Below are positions 30,985 through 42,292 of a DNA stretch of 42,548 nt, in pieces. The notes under the pieces are model-generated. The model was not told the DNA's origin. It was given only the letters and a program-made list of their open reading frames with translations, and made no database searches. Within the stretch, counting starts at the first letter, position 1; each line of letters opens with the position of its first letter. This stretch comes from Tubiluchus corallicola (lineage: Eukaryota > Priapulida > Priapulimorpha > Priapulimorphida > Tubiluchidae). The translations under genes were made by a program, and so were the position numbers. The stretch lies in the NCBI GenBank assembly GCA_030141605.1, contig JAQGDQ010000280.1, positions 187,510 to 230,057 on the forward strand. The letters run 5' to 3'.

Positions 30985-31475
30985 CACCTTGAAGCACAAG
31001 AAAACACTCTTCGTAAATAAAGCTTAAAAATCGTTTTGAAATTTTATACTACTATATGTGTCTTATTGTATATAGGGCTTGCGTTAGCAGCAAAGCTGTA
31101 TAAATTTGTAATTTTAGCTCCCGCAATATCTTTTAAGCGCAGCCACTTTAACGATAAGTCATTTGAAGCAAGTTTAGATAACATTGTGTAAACTTTGAAA
31201 AAATAATCAGAGCATACGTAGCGCACAAGTCACTAACTAATTAAAATTTTAAATTACTGTATCTTGTAAATAAGATTAAAAATACTTTTTTGGTTAGTGA
31301 GTGGTGCACACTGGAGAGTGAGTCAGCGACATTTTACCAATTGGTGAAAACATTTTAAATAACTAATAATTTCCTTTTCTACTTACGTAAGTCTTTCAAG
31401 CAGGTAAGCGAAACGCTAAGTAACACAAATTTGCAAGGAAAGTTTTTTTGGGACAAACAAAAATTCCTTTTAGCA
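30985..31475 (-). repeat. R3 family dispersed repeat, copy c
   Basis: Inverted relative to copy a. Minus-strand landmarks are ACTCTCCAGTGTGCACCACT, CAATGTTATCTAAACTTGC, GCAAGCCCTATATACAATAA and GTGTTTTCTTGTGCTTCAAG. The TTAA expected at the outer left terminus is lost (TTTTAG near 31470). Confidence 0.7.
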
Positions 31476-31811
31476 CTAGCACTATATACGCATAAAACTG
31501 CTGTAAAATAACATAATTTTTTAAGGCGATTTTTGTGAAAATACAGGTACCTCTGTATTGTGTCTTCAGGTACCTCTTTTCTTGTCCTTTAAAACATCTG
31601 TCACGGTGCCGATTCACATAAAAGTAATTTATTCAGCTAACGCGAAAACTGTAAACTTTGCAGCTCCCAATTACCCAAACCTTTTCATACTACAAAACTA
31701 CTGCCTATGAAAATCAATGGGTCTTGCAAATTGTTCATTGATTTTGGTCGTAAAATACCTCTCTATTCGAACTTTAACCGATCCGACGAAGCTTTTTGGC
31801 GAGTTTGAGAA

Positions 31812-32355
31812 TTAAAGAAAAACCGGATGATTGTGTAAACATTAGTTCAGAATTAAGGATGATCTAAAATATTGCAAACTACAATAGCTTTTTAAATCAA
31901 AGCTTAGATTAAATAATAATTATCTCGGATACTCAAATTTCGTTAAACTTTCAAAGCTCTGTGAATCTACTAAGATTGGCAGCGGCGCCTTTTTGTCACA
32001 TTCGCGTGGCCGACAAATAGAAGGCGGTACCGTGATAAGCATGATCATGAACTGCAGTGCTAGTTTCTGACGTCATATGACGTAGAACCAATTTTCGTGA
32101 CTTTACGCGTTTAAGCAGCACTGTAACACTTACTCAAACGTGCTTGCCGCGCAAGGAAAGATGCACGCTATTGCACAAACTGTCGTTAGTTTCTGGCGTA
32201 AGCAATAGCTGTGTTCGGTTGCCGTTAATTAACTTTCTAAGCTAATTATTCAAACACAAGGAACAATTGTTAACTTTTATAAGCAAGAAAATGTATATTT
32301 TGGACAGTAAATTAAAATGAAATTGAGTCTAAACAATCGTTCGGTCTTCCTTTAA
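31812..32355 (+). mobile_element. R1 family TTAA-type MITE, copy 2 (536 bp)
   Basis: TTAA at 31812-31815 and 32352-32355. Ends AGAAAAACCGGATGATTG and, reverse-complemented, AGGAAGACCGAACGATTG. The body is collinear with 5974-6509 and of identical length; compare GATTGGCAGCGGCGCCTTTT and GACAGTAAATTAAAATGA. TGACGTCA at 32068-32075. Confidence 0.85.
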
Positions 32356-32658
32356 CGTTTAAAGCTCAAGTTGCAACGTTCAGAAGTTCAGAATGCAAAA
32401 AAATCTACAGTACGGGTATTCATTGGGCGCAAAGGGAATTTCTGGCAGATGGTTTAACACAGTAAGCAAATGTTGCTAATAGCTAATTGTGGACGCAAGA
32501 AGTGATACGTGTTATTCTACGATTATATCACACTGTGCGTAGCGTGCATGTATCAACAAACACTGGCAAATACACGAGCCAAACTCATTAACTAATGTTG
32601 ACTGACAATCAAAAACACAGCAATAAGTCTAATTCTGGTTCCCCCAATAACGAATGTA

Positions 32659-32950
32659 TTTCGGGTAAAATGAATGAGTTCTTTGTTTGAATAATAAACT
32701 GTTTTAAGGGAAAGAAAAGGCAGTGTTAAAGTATGTCCCAAAAAAAACTACCCTCACATTTCGGGTAAAATGAATAAGTTCTTTGTTTGAACAATAAACT
32801 GTTTAAAGGGAAAGAAAAGGCAGTGTTAAAGTATGTCCCAAAAAAACTTCCCTCACATTTCGGGTAAAATGAATAAGTTTTTGTTTGAACAATAAACTGT
32901 TTAAAGGGAAAGAAAAGGCAGTGTAAAGTATGTCCCAAAAAACTTCCCTC
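32659..32950 (+). repeat. About 100-bp tandem repeat of the R3 terminus, three units
   Basis: Three units of TTTCGGGTAAAATGAATAAG, TTTGAACAATAAACTGTTTAA, GGGAAAGAAAAGGCAGTG and AAAGTATGTCCCAAAAA. Each unit contains the TTAA start of R3 plus some 40 bp of flank. The third unit continues into the R3 body. Confidence 0.85.
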
Positions 32951-33260
32951 ACAAAGTTATATTGGTTTGCATTATATTACGCTTACCTGTTTGAAACACT
33001 TATGGAATTAGAAAAGAAAATTCTTAATGATTTAAAATATTCGTGCCACCTGGTAAAATGTCATTGCATTGCCATCCCAGTGTGCACCACTGATTCACCA
33101 AAAATACATTATTGATCTTACTGACAAGATAAAGTAATTTATACTTCTGCTTAGTTAGTGCCCTGATTAACTTTTCTAACTGTACATAATGTTATCTAAA
33201 CTTGTTTCGAAGAATCTACGTCTAACCGTCATCGCCGATGTTTAAATTTAAAAGTTTTAT
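32901..33260 (+). repeat. R3 family dispersed repeat, copy d
   Basis: From TTAAAGGGAAAGAAAAGGCA, through ACAAAGTTATATTGGTTTGC and GCCATCCCAGTGTGCACCAC, to AATGTTATCTAAACTTG. The far right end is missing or diverged after about 33260. Confidence 0.75.
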
Positions 33261-33284
33261 AGTAACTGATATTCTAAGCTGGAT

Positions 33285-33490
33285 TGCCGCACCAACGACA
33301 GAGCGATATACTCATCAATGATATCTGAGGCGAGATCAGAGTCTAGCTCGTTATCTGCTAGCTGAGCCACTACACCGCCAGGGGTGTCAGTTGATAATAC
33401 GCTCTTCTTCAACGAGGTTAACACAGCATTACAATAGCGAAAGAAACTTGCAAAAAGAAGTATCGAACCCACGGGGGAGTCACCCACCCA
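33285..33490 (-). repeat. tRNA-like motifs, possible SINE remnant
   Basis: The minus strand contains GTAGTGGCTCAGCTAGCAG (A-box-like) and, separately upstream, CCGTGGGTTCGATACTTC (B-box-like). The boxes are in the wrong order for a single tRNA-type promoter, so two damaged heads or chance are possible. Confidence 0.25.
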
Positions 33491-34956
33491 TCTACTGGAA
33501 TTTCGGATATTCAGATCATCGTATGCTGCCCAGCAATAACTCTTTTAGCTTAGCAAAGTGTGACATAAAAACTCGAATCACCGTAACAATTTAAACGAAT
33601 GAACTTTTTATAATAAATACTAGACACTGCCGTTCTCCACATTACAACAGCTAATAATTTGTAATATTCTCAGTAAAACCACAAACACCTCACATAATTA
33701 AAATGTCAGATAAACAATAATGTTTATTAGTGGTAATGCTTGCTAATTATGTAAGGAACTGCTTACATGTTTGCAGCACTTCTCAGTTTTAAAACTAAAC
33801 ACACCGCGCTGCCATAAAGAAAAATACTGCAAATTTTGTCTACATAAAAGACCAAGTAATAACTTACCAAACATCAGGTAGTATCTGGAACTCGTGCTTT
33901 GTAAAAAAAGCATGAATAATACTTTTCAACAAAACCAAGATATGATTGCATAACAAACCGAAAAATATTTAATCACTATTAGTTTGAAAATTTTTCGTTG
34001 TGTACATCAATATAAAAAATGTGAGCAAACACTCCTGGGGTAATTTTTTACCCTACCTTGGTCTGCTAAGGGTTAATCAATCCAAGAGTTTTATCAGATT
34101 AATGAGATAGTTTTCTCATCAGGTGAGAGAAATTTGTCAGGGTTGAAGAATCACATCAGATACAAGTAGAAAAAGTATATTAAAACAGAAAAAGCACACT
34201 TACTGAATAGGTATCTATGTGTAATTCATAAGCTCTCCAAGATGAATTCATATTTGCATTAACTAATCTCACATCATCACCACGATCAGACGATGCTTAG
34301 TTTTGTTTATTTTAGACTTCAGTTAAATCAGCAACAGCGCATTTATGAAGAACAAAGTTTACCAGATCAGTAAACTACTTCTCTGTAAAACTGTCACCAC
34401 CGAACTTATCATTTTAATAGCACTCTCCAAGTCTAGACTAAAGATCGTATCACGTCTAGTAAGACTTTGAGAAGTGAACTTTGCCAGGAGCAGCTACCAT
34501 GAGTTCATTGTAGCAGTTTACATGTCTCACCCCTGCTGAGCAAAACTGTGCCTCACTAGACACCTAATACTAGACAGATACGGTTACAGAAGTAAAGAAA
34601 TTCCAACAGCTGTTGTACTTGACTTGATGTAACTTCATCTCTTCTTTGGTGAAGCGAGACAAAACTTAAACTGAACCACTTGTAACTGAACGGCCGTGAT
34701 TTTAGACATTTCATATGCCTTTTTGAAATTTATTGAAGATGTAACATCAGACTAGGCTTGAAACAGACAGTTTTACAACTGAGATATGTTCTCCCCTAGT
34801 GGGAGCGAAACGCTAGACAGACGCACAACAATGGTGACCACAATGTACGAAAAATGTTGCAATAAATATGAACATTACTATGTAACAAGAGTAACAAAGT
34901 TAATACTATTTAAAGCGCTTAATGTTTGAAATAAAAGACTGCACTAAAACAGAAAT
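33491..34956. other. Unique sequence, no gene seen
   Basis: Contains a small hairpin CTCCC-CTAGT-GGGAG followed by CGAAAC at 34791-34811. No frame with recognisable features. 34860-34956 may be the 3' UTR of the minus-strand LINE fragment. Confidence 0.35.
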
Positions 34957-35403
34957 TTAAGTGTTCACAGAATTATCTAGGGTATGGTTTCCGTGCAGGA
35001 ACAAACGTACAAGTTCATTTGTTGCAAGACTGTAAACATTGATGTTAAAAGCTGAGAAAAGAGTGCAAAGATTTGTAAATGAGTCGTGTCTGGCCTGATG
35101 GTAAAGAGGGCAGCTAATTAAGTAATGACCCACTGTTTCATAAGTAGAACCACATCGACAATTGGGTGATACTAGCGACCCGTCGTAGTTTTTACATTTT
35201 CTGAGGTATAAATCATAATTTAGTTGACAAAAACAAACTCTCATTCTAGTATGGTGTACAGATGAATATCCAGCATCACTTGAAAAGTAAGTAGGCCGCT
35301 TATTAAAACACATGTGATTCTTTAGTCGAGATCTAAAGATGTTTAAAGAGTTAGAATTACTTGATATCAAGAGGTAAATTATATGCCATTTTCTTCTATA
35401 AGA
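34957..35403 (-). pseudogene. LINE ORF2 C-terminal remnant, minus strand
   Basis: An open minus-strand frame of about 149 codons encodes the region after the reverse transcriptase domain. It has a W-then-FRSRLKNH segment, HHTRMRVCFCQLNYDLY, then CRCGSTYETVGHYLISCPLY and RHDSF. This matches the common animal LINE pattern (aromatic, R.R...S.LN, C.CG...ET..HYL..CP.Y). The tail LATNELVRLFLHGN parallels LGTNDLLKLLLFG of the 448-1010 copy, so the two families are related. No RT catalytic motif remains and an in-frame stop lies just upstream, so it is 5'-truncated. The frame is unusually clean for a remnant and so may be fairly young. Confidence 0.8.
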
Positions 35404-36142
35404 GTCTATTCCCTCCTATTCCATTTAGCTTCCGGGGGAGTAGTAGTATCAGTTTTTTCATCAACAATTTGGTTCACTTTTCAAACCCACACACTCTGCA
35501 AACACTCTAATTCAGGCGGGTGTAGCCGCACCGGAACCTACTTAACTGTAAAATGTAACTTCAAGGATTGAATTTGTAGAGAGCTCGAAGTATATTAGAC
35601 TGGAGTTAGTGTAGACTGTTATAGATTGGTTCACTCTAGTGGTTGAAACAAAAATATGAAATTGTTTTGTGTTACTGAGCGCAGCTTTATATAAGTGATA
35701 CATAACGAACAGGTGCAAGGTATTACACGACAAGCAGTTGCCCCTGACTGCAACATGCAGACTACTCAAGTGACCTATGACTCAGACCCACGGACACACT
35801 GATCTACTTCGGATTCACGACATCCATTCTTGCAATTCTTCCACGTGACTCACGGCAGTCACACTGCAAATATGAGCGCAATTTCCTCTCAAATTTGATT
35901 AATCCCACCTGAATGTCAATATTAATGCAGCGCAAATTTGTGTTAATTGCGGAGAAAATTTGATTTTCATTCGCCGGAAGTGTCAACGCCGGAAGAATCG
36001 AAATGAACCCGAAGTCAAAGAATGAAAAAAAACAAGCAGGACAAAGAAGCAATAATTATACACGTCTTAAGTAAGCACTTTATTCCAAGAAAAAGGCTGC
36101 CTATTTCAGTTGTATGGATTCTTCTCTGTAGTTGTCAGTAGT
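35404..36142. other. Unique sequence, no gene seen
   Basis: Short opposed frames without motifs. 35804-36052 (minus, 82 codons) has no recognisable domain. Confidence 0.35.
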
Positions 36143-36297
36143 GAAAGGAAGACAGGATGATTTTTCATTTACTACCCCATTTTCAAATCTGATAAAAACT
36201 AAACATTTTAACGCAATTAATACTGCAAAAGCGGTTCTGATAATAGACTAAAATCTTAATAAATGGCGGGCAAGCCCAACTATTGATGGCATCACAA
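36143..36297 (-). repeat. R5 family dispersed repeat, copy 2
   Basis: Reverse complement of 9236-9396: GGAAGACAGGATGATTTTTC, AATTAATACTGCAAAAGCGG and GGCGGGCAAGCCCAACTATT on the plus strand. The expected TTAA at the outer end reads TGAA. Confidence 0.7.
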
Positions 36298-36850
36298 ACT
36301 AACATAATTTTCAACAGCAAAAATACTCCACGAGCGTGCTGCACACGTGTTTGCGAAAGCGAAAATTGAAGTGCTGTGCTACTGTCAGTGTGTTGAACTA
36401 AGCCTAGGTAAGCTCTAGGATAAAAATTCAAAGTTCAAATTTACCGCATGAACTGTCAAACGTGTGCACTACCTCACAAATTAACACCTCTGAACTACGA
36501 GGTACAGCACCTGTTTTTTGTGCAAGGCGGTTCCGAAATGCAGGCGCTAGAGCCCGTCTAACTAGCGAATGGTGAAATATACGTAACAGGAAAGAACTAG
36601 TGGCGAGAACCTCACTAAGAATTTTGATAATTAAATAATAGATTAAAATCAGTATACGTTAAATTCTTTTGCATAAACGTGTATATCGGAATTATAAATT
36701 ACTTTTTCAAGTCTGGGAGCCACAAAATCAATAATCAATCTATTCCTGTCAGCTCTGTCTCTGCAGTATAGCCCTCCTTAATTAAGGATCATAGAATTTG
36801 CTCAGCACTTAGCTAACCGCGTAGTTTACGACGAGTAAACACGATCAACA
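36298..36850. other. Unique sequence, no gene seen
   Basis: Nothing recognisable on either strand. Confidence 0.35.
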
Positions 36851-36859
36851 CACGTTCAC

Positions 36860-36942
36860 TTAGCCAATCACAGCAGAGTTTGGGTACCCAGAAACCAATC
36901 AGCAAAGCTTCACTGCAATCACGTGATATCAGGTTACCAAAC
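36860..36942 (+). promoter_or_regulatory. CCAAT boxes and E-box, possible promoter-type cluster
   Basis: AGCCAATCACAGC (about 36864), AACCAATCAGC (about 36893) and ATCACGTGAT (about 36928) lie within 75 bp. NF-Y-type CCAAT boxes near an E-box are seen in metazoan promoters. No gene or long frame follows, so this is only a motif observation. Confidence 0.25.
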
Positions 36943-37436
36943 ATTGAGCTGATAACAGCAGATAAGGATCTAGGAAGTGTCAACATTATTCAAAACAACA
37001 CCAGTTGAGACATCTGCCATCATGCAAAGCATGAGAAAGACAAGACTTCTTGGGTTTTACTGTACTTTATAATAGAAAGAAGGTGTGATTCGTATCAAAC
37101 AGTGAATTTGTTGATATTTTAACTTATGTAGACTTATGTGTCTACATAACTTATGTAACGTACACTCTCTTCTTTCTTATTCTTTAATTGTAACTTATCT
37201 TACCCTTCCAACAACAACTACAACAGCTGATAACGCATATAACATGGTTCAATTACTTTGATCTTTATCTGACCATTTTATTAATTTAAATTTTACATAA
37301 AACAAATATTTCTTTCTTCTTCAAAATCTCATTCCACTTATTGTAGGTATTGAGGTATCAACATTAGAGTATTTCACCCACTTCTATCTGCAGCCAGCAG
37401 CGTAAGTTCTTCTACTCCTAAAGATAGATTTTGTTG

Positions 37437-37745
37437 AAGTTGTTGAACAACTTTATTGAAACATTTCATAGAAGTCTCCTTAGGAAAGTTTTCAAGATAA
37501 GATGGCCATACATAATCAAAAATGAAGATTTATACACCAGAACAGAAGAAATTTATTGGAGTTCAAAAGTCAAGATCTGGAGACTAAAATGGCTAGGACA
37601 TGTTCTAAGATTACCAAATGAAGCACCAGTAAGAGTCGTTTTAAGTAAGCCCTAAAACCTTGCAAAAAACCACCTAGTAAACCTAAAACAACTTGGATAA
37701 CTATGATAAATAAAGATGTTCAAAAACGTCAAAATAAATATTCGC
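37437..37745 (+). pseudogene. LINE (endonuclease-reverse transcriptase) C-terminal remnant
   Basis: The frame encodes a run typical of the C-terminus of a widespread animal LINE group: FHRSLLRKVFKIRWP, then NEDLYTRTEEIYWSS, then RLKWLGHVLRLPNEAPVR. After a stop near 37653 a shifted frame continues the family pattern with KPKTTWITMINKDVQK, matching the usual GRPKTTW block. At least one frameshift and a stop separate the parts, so it is a pseudogene. It differs from the Cys/His-tail LINE remnants elsewhere in the window. I place it near RTE-type elements on the WLGHVLRMP-like motif, from memory of the family only. Confidence 0.7.
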
Positions 37746-38180
37746 TCTACAAAAAGCCATTGTTCTTTACCCACTCTCTTCTTTATCCTTCCGCCTTACG
37801 CTGTATACAGTTCTACTTCGAATTCGTTCGCAACACCTCATGACTATTTCACTGTCCCCTCTGTCCCTTAAGCTTTATAATTGAATTAATTTTGCAATAA
37901 TTTATTGGGTTGAAGCGTTTGTAAACTCTTAAGGAAAGCCATGCGTAAAATTTAATACTTACAATTTACAGTCAGTTCTATAATGATGTAAAAATTATAA
38001 TATAGCAGCCCTTCACAATCGGATATTTCGTGAATTGGAACTACTTTTCAAGCATGACGCGCTGCACACTACGCGTGTGGTCTATTTACTTGAATTATTA
38101 TTTACTGGTTCAAGCTCTTGCTGATCTCTTTATGGACGCTTTTCCTTGATTAATACGAAATCGTTGACATTTTACAAAAT
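37746..38180. other. Unique AT-rich sequence, no gene seen
   Basis: Nothing recognisable on either strand. Confidence 0.4.
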
Positions 38181-38182
38181 CT

Positions 38183-38345
38183 TGAACGAGGGTGGGCCCA
38201 TAGAAAAGCAGGGGGCGGACACAGGTTTTAGAACAAGGGTGGGCCCAACAGAAAAACAGTTAAGGGATCTGGGGGAGCGGTGTAAGCTCCCCAGCGAAGT
38301 CCACCCGGACAATAATACATTTTACTGCATTTTGGACCACTTTGT
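38183..38345 (+). repeat. G-rich repeat fragment with strong hairpin
   Basis: GAGGGTGGGCCCATAGAAAAG is repeated as AAGGGTGGGCCCAACAGAAA about 47 bp later. CTGGGGGAGC (38269-38278) pairs with GCTCCCCAG (38286-38294) around a 7-base loop. The composition is unlike the AT-rich surroundings, suggesting part of a dispersed repeat whose other copies lie outside the window. Confidence 0.45.
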
Positions 38346-39199
38346 TGCCTCCTAGAAACCATTTCCTCTAGGAAACTCATTGGTTTAGCACAGGTGTCGC
38401 CTCACCTTTGTCTCAAAGTTACATACCAATATACACTATACATAACTTTCATCTGTTTTCTTGTGATCTATTACAGGTATTTTTACAGGTATAAGGCACC
38501 TTTAAGATTTAGCAAATCGTTCTAATGCTTATAATTCAGAGAAAATATTAATTTGGAGTGTTGTAACTGTTACTCCAAACAGGAGCACCCCCTAAATCCG
38601 CCACTAAAATAGAGAGGCTTAGCTTACGTAAAGGCGGAAATGACATTAGTCGCAAAAAGCATGGTGGCCACCAGACTCAATTTCTTACGTCAGTCTCTTT
38701 ATTCTGTGGTAAGCCCAAGTTAGCTAGGCCAATATTCCGAGAACAGAGTAGGCCTACATGTACAAAAGTCTGGGTTGGCCAGTTTCCTCCCTCGTGGCGC
38801 GTCCCTCACAAAGTGTACAACGCCCCAACAGATCTATCACTGTCGACACTTGTAATAAATTAAAGGTAATTTCTTTTGTTCACAAGCACAAATAGTTAAT
38901 GACCAGTATAGTGGAATATTAATTTCTAATGAGCATAACATCTGTGCTGTCAGTAAAAACGTGCGGCGGTTTAAATACGTTGTTGCACTGTGCTGCCATC
39001 TCTGATCGATTTACGCATAAAACCCAAACGCTTCACTGGGGCTGCCTTGCAGCTGAATTGGCAAATCATATTATGTAGCTTTTAATCCCAAATTTTTCAG
39101 CACGAAATTTACTTTAATAGTTATTATAAAAAACATAAATTTATCTTTTTTAATCCTCCTTTTAAGACAATATTTAATTAATAGAAAAGTCGATCAAAT
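38346..39199. other. Unique sequence, no gene seen
   Basis: Nothing recognisable. Some SINE tail sequence may extend left of 39200. Confidence 0.35.
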
Positions 39200-39402
39200 T
39201 CAATACCCATGAGGCTTCTGTCGGCAAATGTAAATAACAAACTACACCTACATAGGAGAGATTATTATTACCACTTGTACCCTAAATACCACGCGCCAGG
39301 CTGGGCAAAAGCAGTTTTAAAGTCTTTAGTATTACCCGGCCGCAGTATCGAACTAACGACCACCCATGCGGAAAGCGGACGCGTTATCAGTAGACTTTAC
39401 AG
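39200..39402 (-). mobile_element. tRNA-derived SINE, copy 3 (inverted)
   Basis: The minus strand gives TCTACTGATAACGCGTCCGC (A-box side), GTCGTTAGTTCGATACTGCG (B box), ACTAAAGACTTTAAAACTGC and GGTGTAGTTTGTTATTTACA, the same order as the copies at 10655 and 13530. The B box here (GTTCGATAC) is the best preserved of the three. Confidence 0.75.
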
Positions 39403-39571
39403 TCAAAATCTAACCCTTCTGCAGGTCAGATGACCAATCAATTATCGTTAATTAATTATCGATGATCATTATCACTTCTTATCGTTAATTTCCCTCTCAA
39501 AAAGCTACGTGAACTTTATTTCGAATTAATTTTCGTTTCTGTGAAATATTGCTCAACATACAACCTGATTC
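39403..39571. other. Unique sequence with ATTATCGTTAATT words
   Basis: Short spacer. ATTATCG(T/A)TAATTA-like words recur at 39440-39490. Confidence 0.35.
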
Positions 39572-39745
39572 ATGTTTGAACTATATGAACTGCCCTATAT
39601 GGCCCCACATGAACTGCCCTATATGGCCCTACATGAACTGCAATATATGGCCCTACATGAACTGCCCTATATGGCCCTACATGAACTGCCCTATATGACC
39701 CTAGATGAACTGCCCTCTGTGGCCCTACATCAACTGCCCAAACAC
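39572..39745 (+). repeat. 24-bp minisatellite, about seven units
   Basis: The unit CTGCCCTATATGGCCCTACA then TGAA is repeated with a few changes. Being a multiple of three, it gives open frames on both strands (ELPYMALH- and AVHVGPYR-like octapeptides). I do not consider these genes. Confidence 0.92.
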
Positions 39746-40590
39746 ACGATTCTCTTCCAAATAAGGCAATAAATGACAATCATCACCGTGTTACCTGCAC
39801 GCTGTACCAGGTAAACACCGTCAAGGCGCACCTGACCTCGTTACAACGCCTTCCATCGTTAATCCCGTAAATTAAACAAAAAACCACCCTGCTACTTTTT
39901 TACAGCATTAGCACACTAAAGCAACAACCACAGGCTCATGACTCATATGATTACACAACGCCTTAATACAACGAAAGTGCCTAACACCTCACATATCCAG
40001 TTTCTGAATTTGACAATGGATTAGGAATTCCCCGGGGAAAGGCGCTAAAATAATCGCACAGATTATCAATTAACGTATCAAACTGGCAAAAGTCTTTCAT
40101 GACATAATATTTCCCGTTTTGAGTGATTTAATGACGAAGCAATCAAATCAGGGGTTAACAACGTCAGGCTATCCGGGAACAATGGGCGATTTGTTAGAGG
40201 CAGATAATACAGCATTATATCACATGAATTATATCTTCCATTTTGACGAAATAAGCACCAGATATACGAATTAGCATCCAGCGTGATTGTACAGCTCACT
40301 GTCTAGTCGAAAATTTATTTCAAAGCAATTTATTTCGTGTGTACTGGTTAAATCAATTTGTTCTGGATGGCAATTCAACACAATTGTGCGTTTTGTGAGT
40401 AAAAATTTCGTGAAACCGAAACCGAAATGTCCCCCACTGACCCCCAGTTCGGAATCCAACCATACACCGAAATAAACAGGGTAAAGATATTAGTTCATTT
40501 TTTGTGAACAGGCGTTACGCCTTAGAATTTAGAAAAGTTTTATGATTTGGGGTTAAATGGAAAATAAATTTAACGTTCTAACTTTTAGTT
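39746..40590. other. Unique sequence, no gene seen
   Basis: Short opposed frames at 40078-40475 carry no motif. Confidence 0.35.
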
Positions 40591-40592
40591 AT

Positions 40593-40809
<217 letters not shown>

Positions 40810-40811
<2 letters not shown>

Positions 40812-41161
40812 ATTGTGTCAGTTACTGCATGTTTGAGCTCCTCAAACATTCGCAATTTTTTGTGTTTAAACCAGAATTTCAAAGATATGTGTGAACTTAT
40901 GAGTGTCTGGCGAAGCCGATCGTGACATTTATTAAGTGAAAATTGTTTTACTTATTGAGATATTAGCGCTGAAAGTATAAATTTTATGGTGAAACCTTAT
41001 TAAGCTAATTAAACGGTTGGCAAACACAAGTCACGTGACAGGGTTACCTGTCTCACACATTACAGGAAACTTACCTGTATGAACAATACCACAATTTACG
41101 AGTCAGTTAAAGGCTCGTGAAATCATGTCATTTTCTGGAAGGTGCAGTCAGCCACCATTAA
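40810..41161 (+). mobile_element. Probable 5' untranslated region of the LINE
   Basis: Non-repetitive sequence between the (TC)n tract and ORF1. It contains a hairpin TGTTTGAG-CTC-CTCAAACA (40831-40849) and an E-box in AAGTCACGTGAC. The exact 5' end is unknown; it could lie as far left as the TC junction. The stop at 41159-41161 closes the ORF1 frame. Confidence 0.4.
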
Positions 41162-42292
41162 GCACGAGAACGAGTTGTGAGATTTGTCGCAAATATTGAT
41201 CCTCCTCTAGGGTCAAACTCGGACACGTCAGCTGATTGGGCAGATGGTGATGAGGAAACTAGCGGGATAGAATGCGAGGAGTCCGTCTCAACATCCACTC
41301 TTACTGAAATTAAAGCCCAGGCCCTAAAATTACTGCGTAACTCAAATGGCGCTGTGGCAATAAACGAAATCATTTGCATGTTGCAGGGTGATACTAACAA
41401 GAGCAGCACTTTTAACAAACTTAATACTCTGTCAAATACGATCCAACACTTAGATCAGAAAGTAGACGTGCTGATAAGTAACGTTGGAACCAAGTCGTAT
41501 TCAGCAGCAGCTAAGAGTGGTATGTTACAATCTAAGCAACCGGGTGCAGCATCAGCTAAGTCTGCAAGTTATGACCAAAAGAGCAGCCAAACACTGTACG
41601 ATCCGGAAAAAACTGTGTTGATAGAAAATGTTAAAGATCCAAAGCTAGTGGACACAAGTATAAACATCAAACGTAATATCAGCAGATACTTCCCGTTAAC
41701 CAAATTTGAAGTTGCATACAAAACTGCAAAAGGTAAAATTCAGATCCAGTTAAATGACAGCGACACGGCAAAGAAAATGATTAGCGAATGGAAATCTGAA
41801 TTTTTAGGTGGGGACACACGGGTGAGACAGCCAAAGAAACTGCATATAGGCCTTATCAGAGACTGCGATCCAAATTTATCAGACCAAGATGTAGAATATG
41901 AAATACAAAATCAGTATGAGGGAGTAAAGGTAGAGAGATTTAAGAAAAGAAATGGGACAAATATGCCATTAGTCAAAGTCACCTTTCAATCCCAAGAAGA
42001 CCTATACCAAGCTATTAATAAGGGTATACCTATAGATCAGATGCTATGCAGTGTGGAATTGTTCGCTAGCAAGCAGAAGCCCATTCGTTGTTTCAATTGC
42101 CAAAAATACAACCACGTGGCCAAGTTTTGCAAGCATTCTGTTGTGTGTGGAAAATGTAGCGCGAAACATAGAACTAATGAATGCACGGCAGAAGAGACTG
42201 TTTGCGCAAATTGTAAGGGGAAGCACGAGGCAAGGAGCAGAGAGTGTGAAATTTACCAGAAGGAGTTGAAAAGAACACAGATGTATCAATGA
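41162..42292 (+). CDS. LINE ORF1: gag-like RNA-binding protein with three zinc knuckles
   Basis: ORF1 proteins of animal non-LTR retrotransposons bind the element RNA and assist reverse transcription. Counting residues from the GTG at 41177, the 371-residue frame has an acidic Ser/Thr-rich start (to about 45). A probable coiled coil follows at 75-103 (leucine/valine heptads). Two RRM-like segments come next, at about 134-210 and 221-300. Three C-terminal zinc knuckles close the protein: C-X2-C-X4-H-X4-C at 305-318, C-X2-C-X3-H-X4-C at 324-336, and C-X2-C-X3-H-X6-C at 343-357. This architecture is typical of the Jockey/I/CR1 side of LINE diversity. No in-frame ATG precedes Met68 (41378). An ATG at 41125 lies in a neighbouring frame, so the copy may have an indel near its start or use a non-AUG start. 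The stop TGA at 42290-42292 overlaps the ORF2 start. Confidence 0.88.
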   Translation, partial: ARERVVRFVANIDPPLGSNSDTSADWADGDEETSGIECEESVSTSTLTEIKAQALKLLRNSNGAVAINEIICMLQGDTNKSSTFNKLNTLSNTIQHLDQKVDVLISNVGTKSYSAAAKSGMLQSKQPGAASAKSASYDQKSSQTLYDPEKTVLIENVKDPKLVDTSINIKRNISRYFPLTKFEVAYKTAKGKIQIQLNDSDTAKKMISEWKSEFLGGDTRVRQPKKLHIGLIRDCDPNLSDQDVEYEIQNQYEGVKVERFKKRNGTNMPLVKVTFQSQEDLYQAINKGIPIDQMLCSVELFASKQKPIRCFNCQKYNHVAKFCKHSVVCGKCSAKHRTNECTAEETVCANCKGKHEARSRECEIYQKELKRTQMYQ

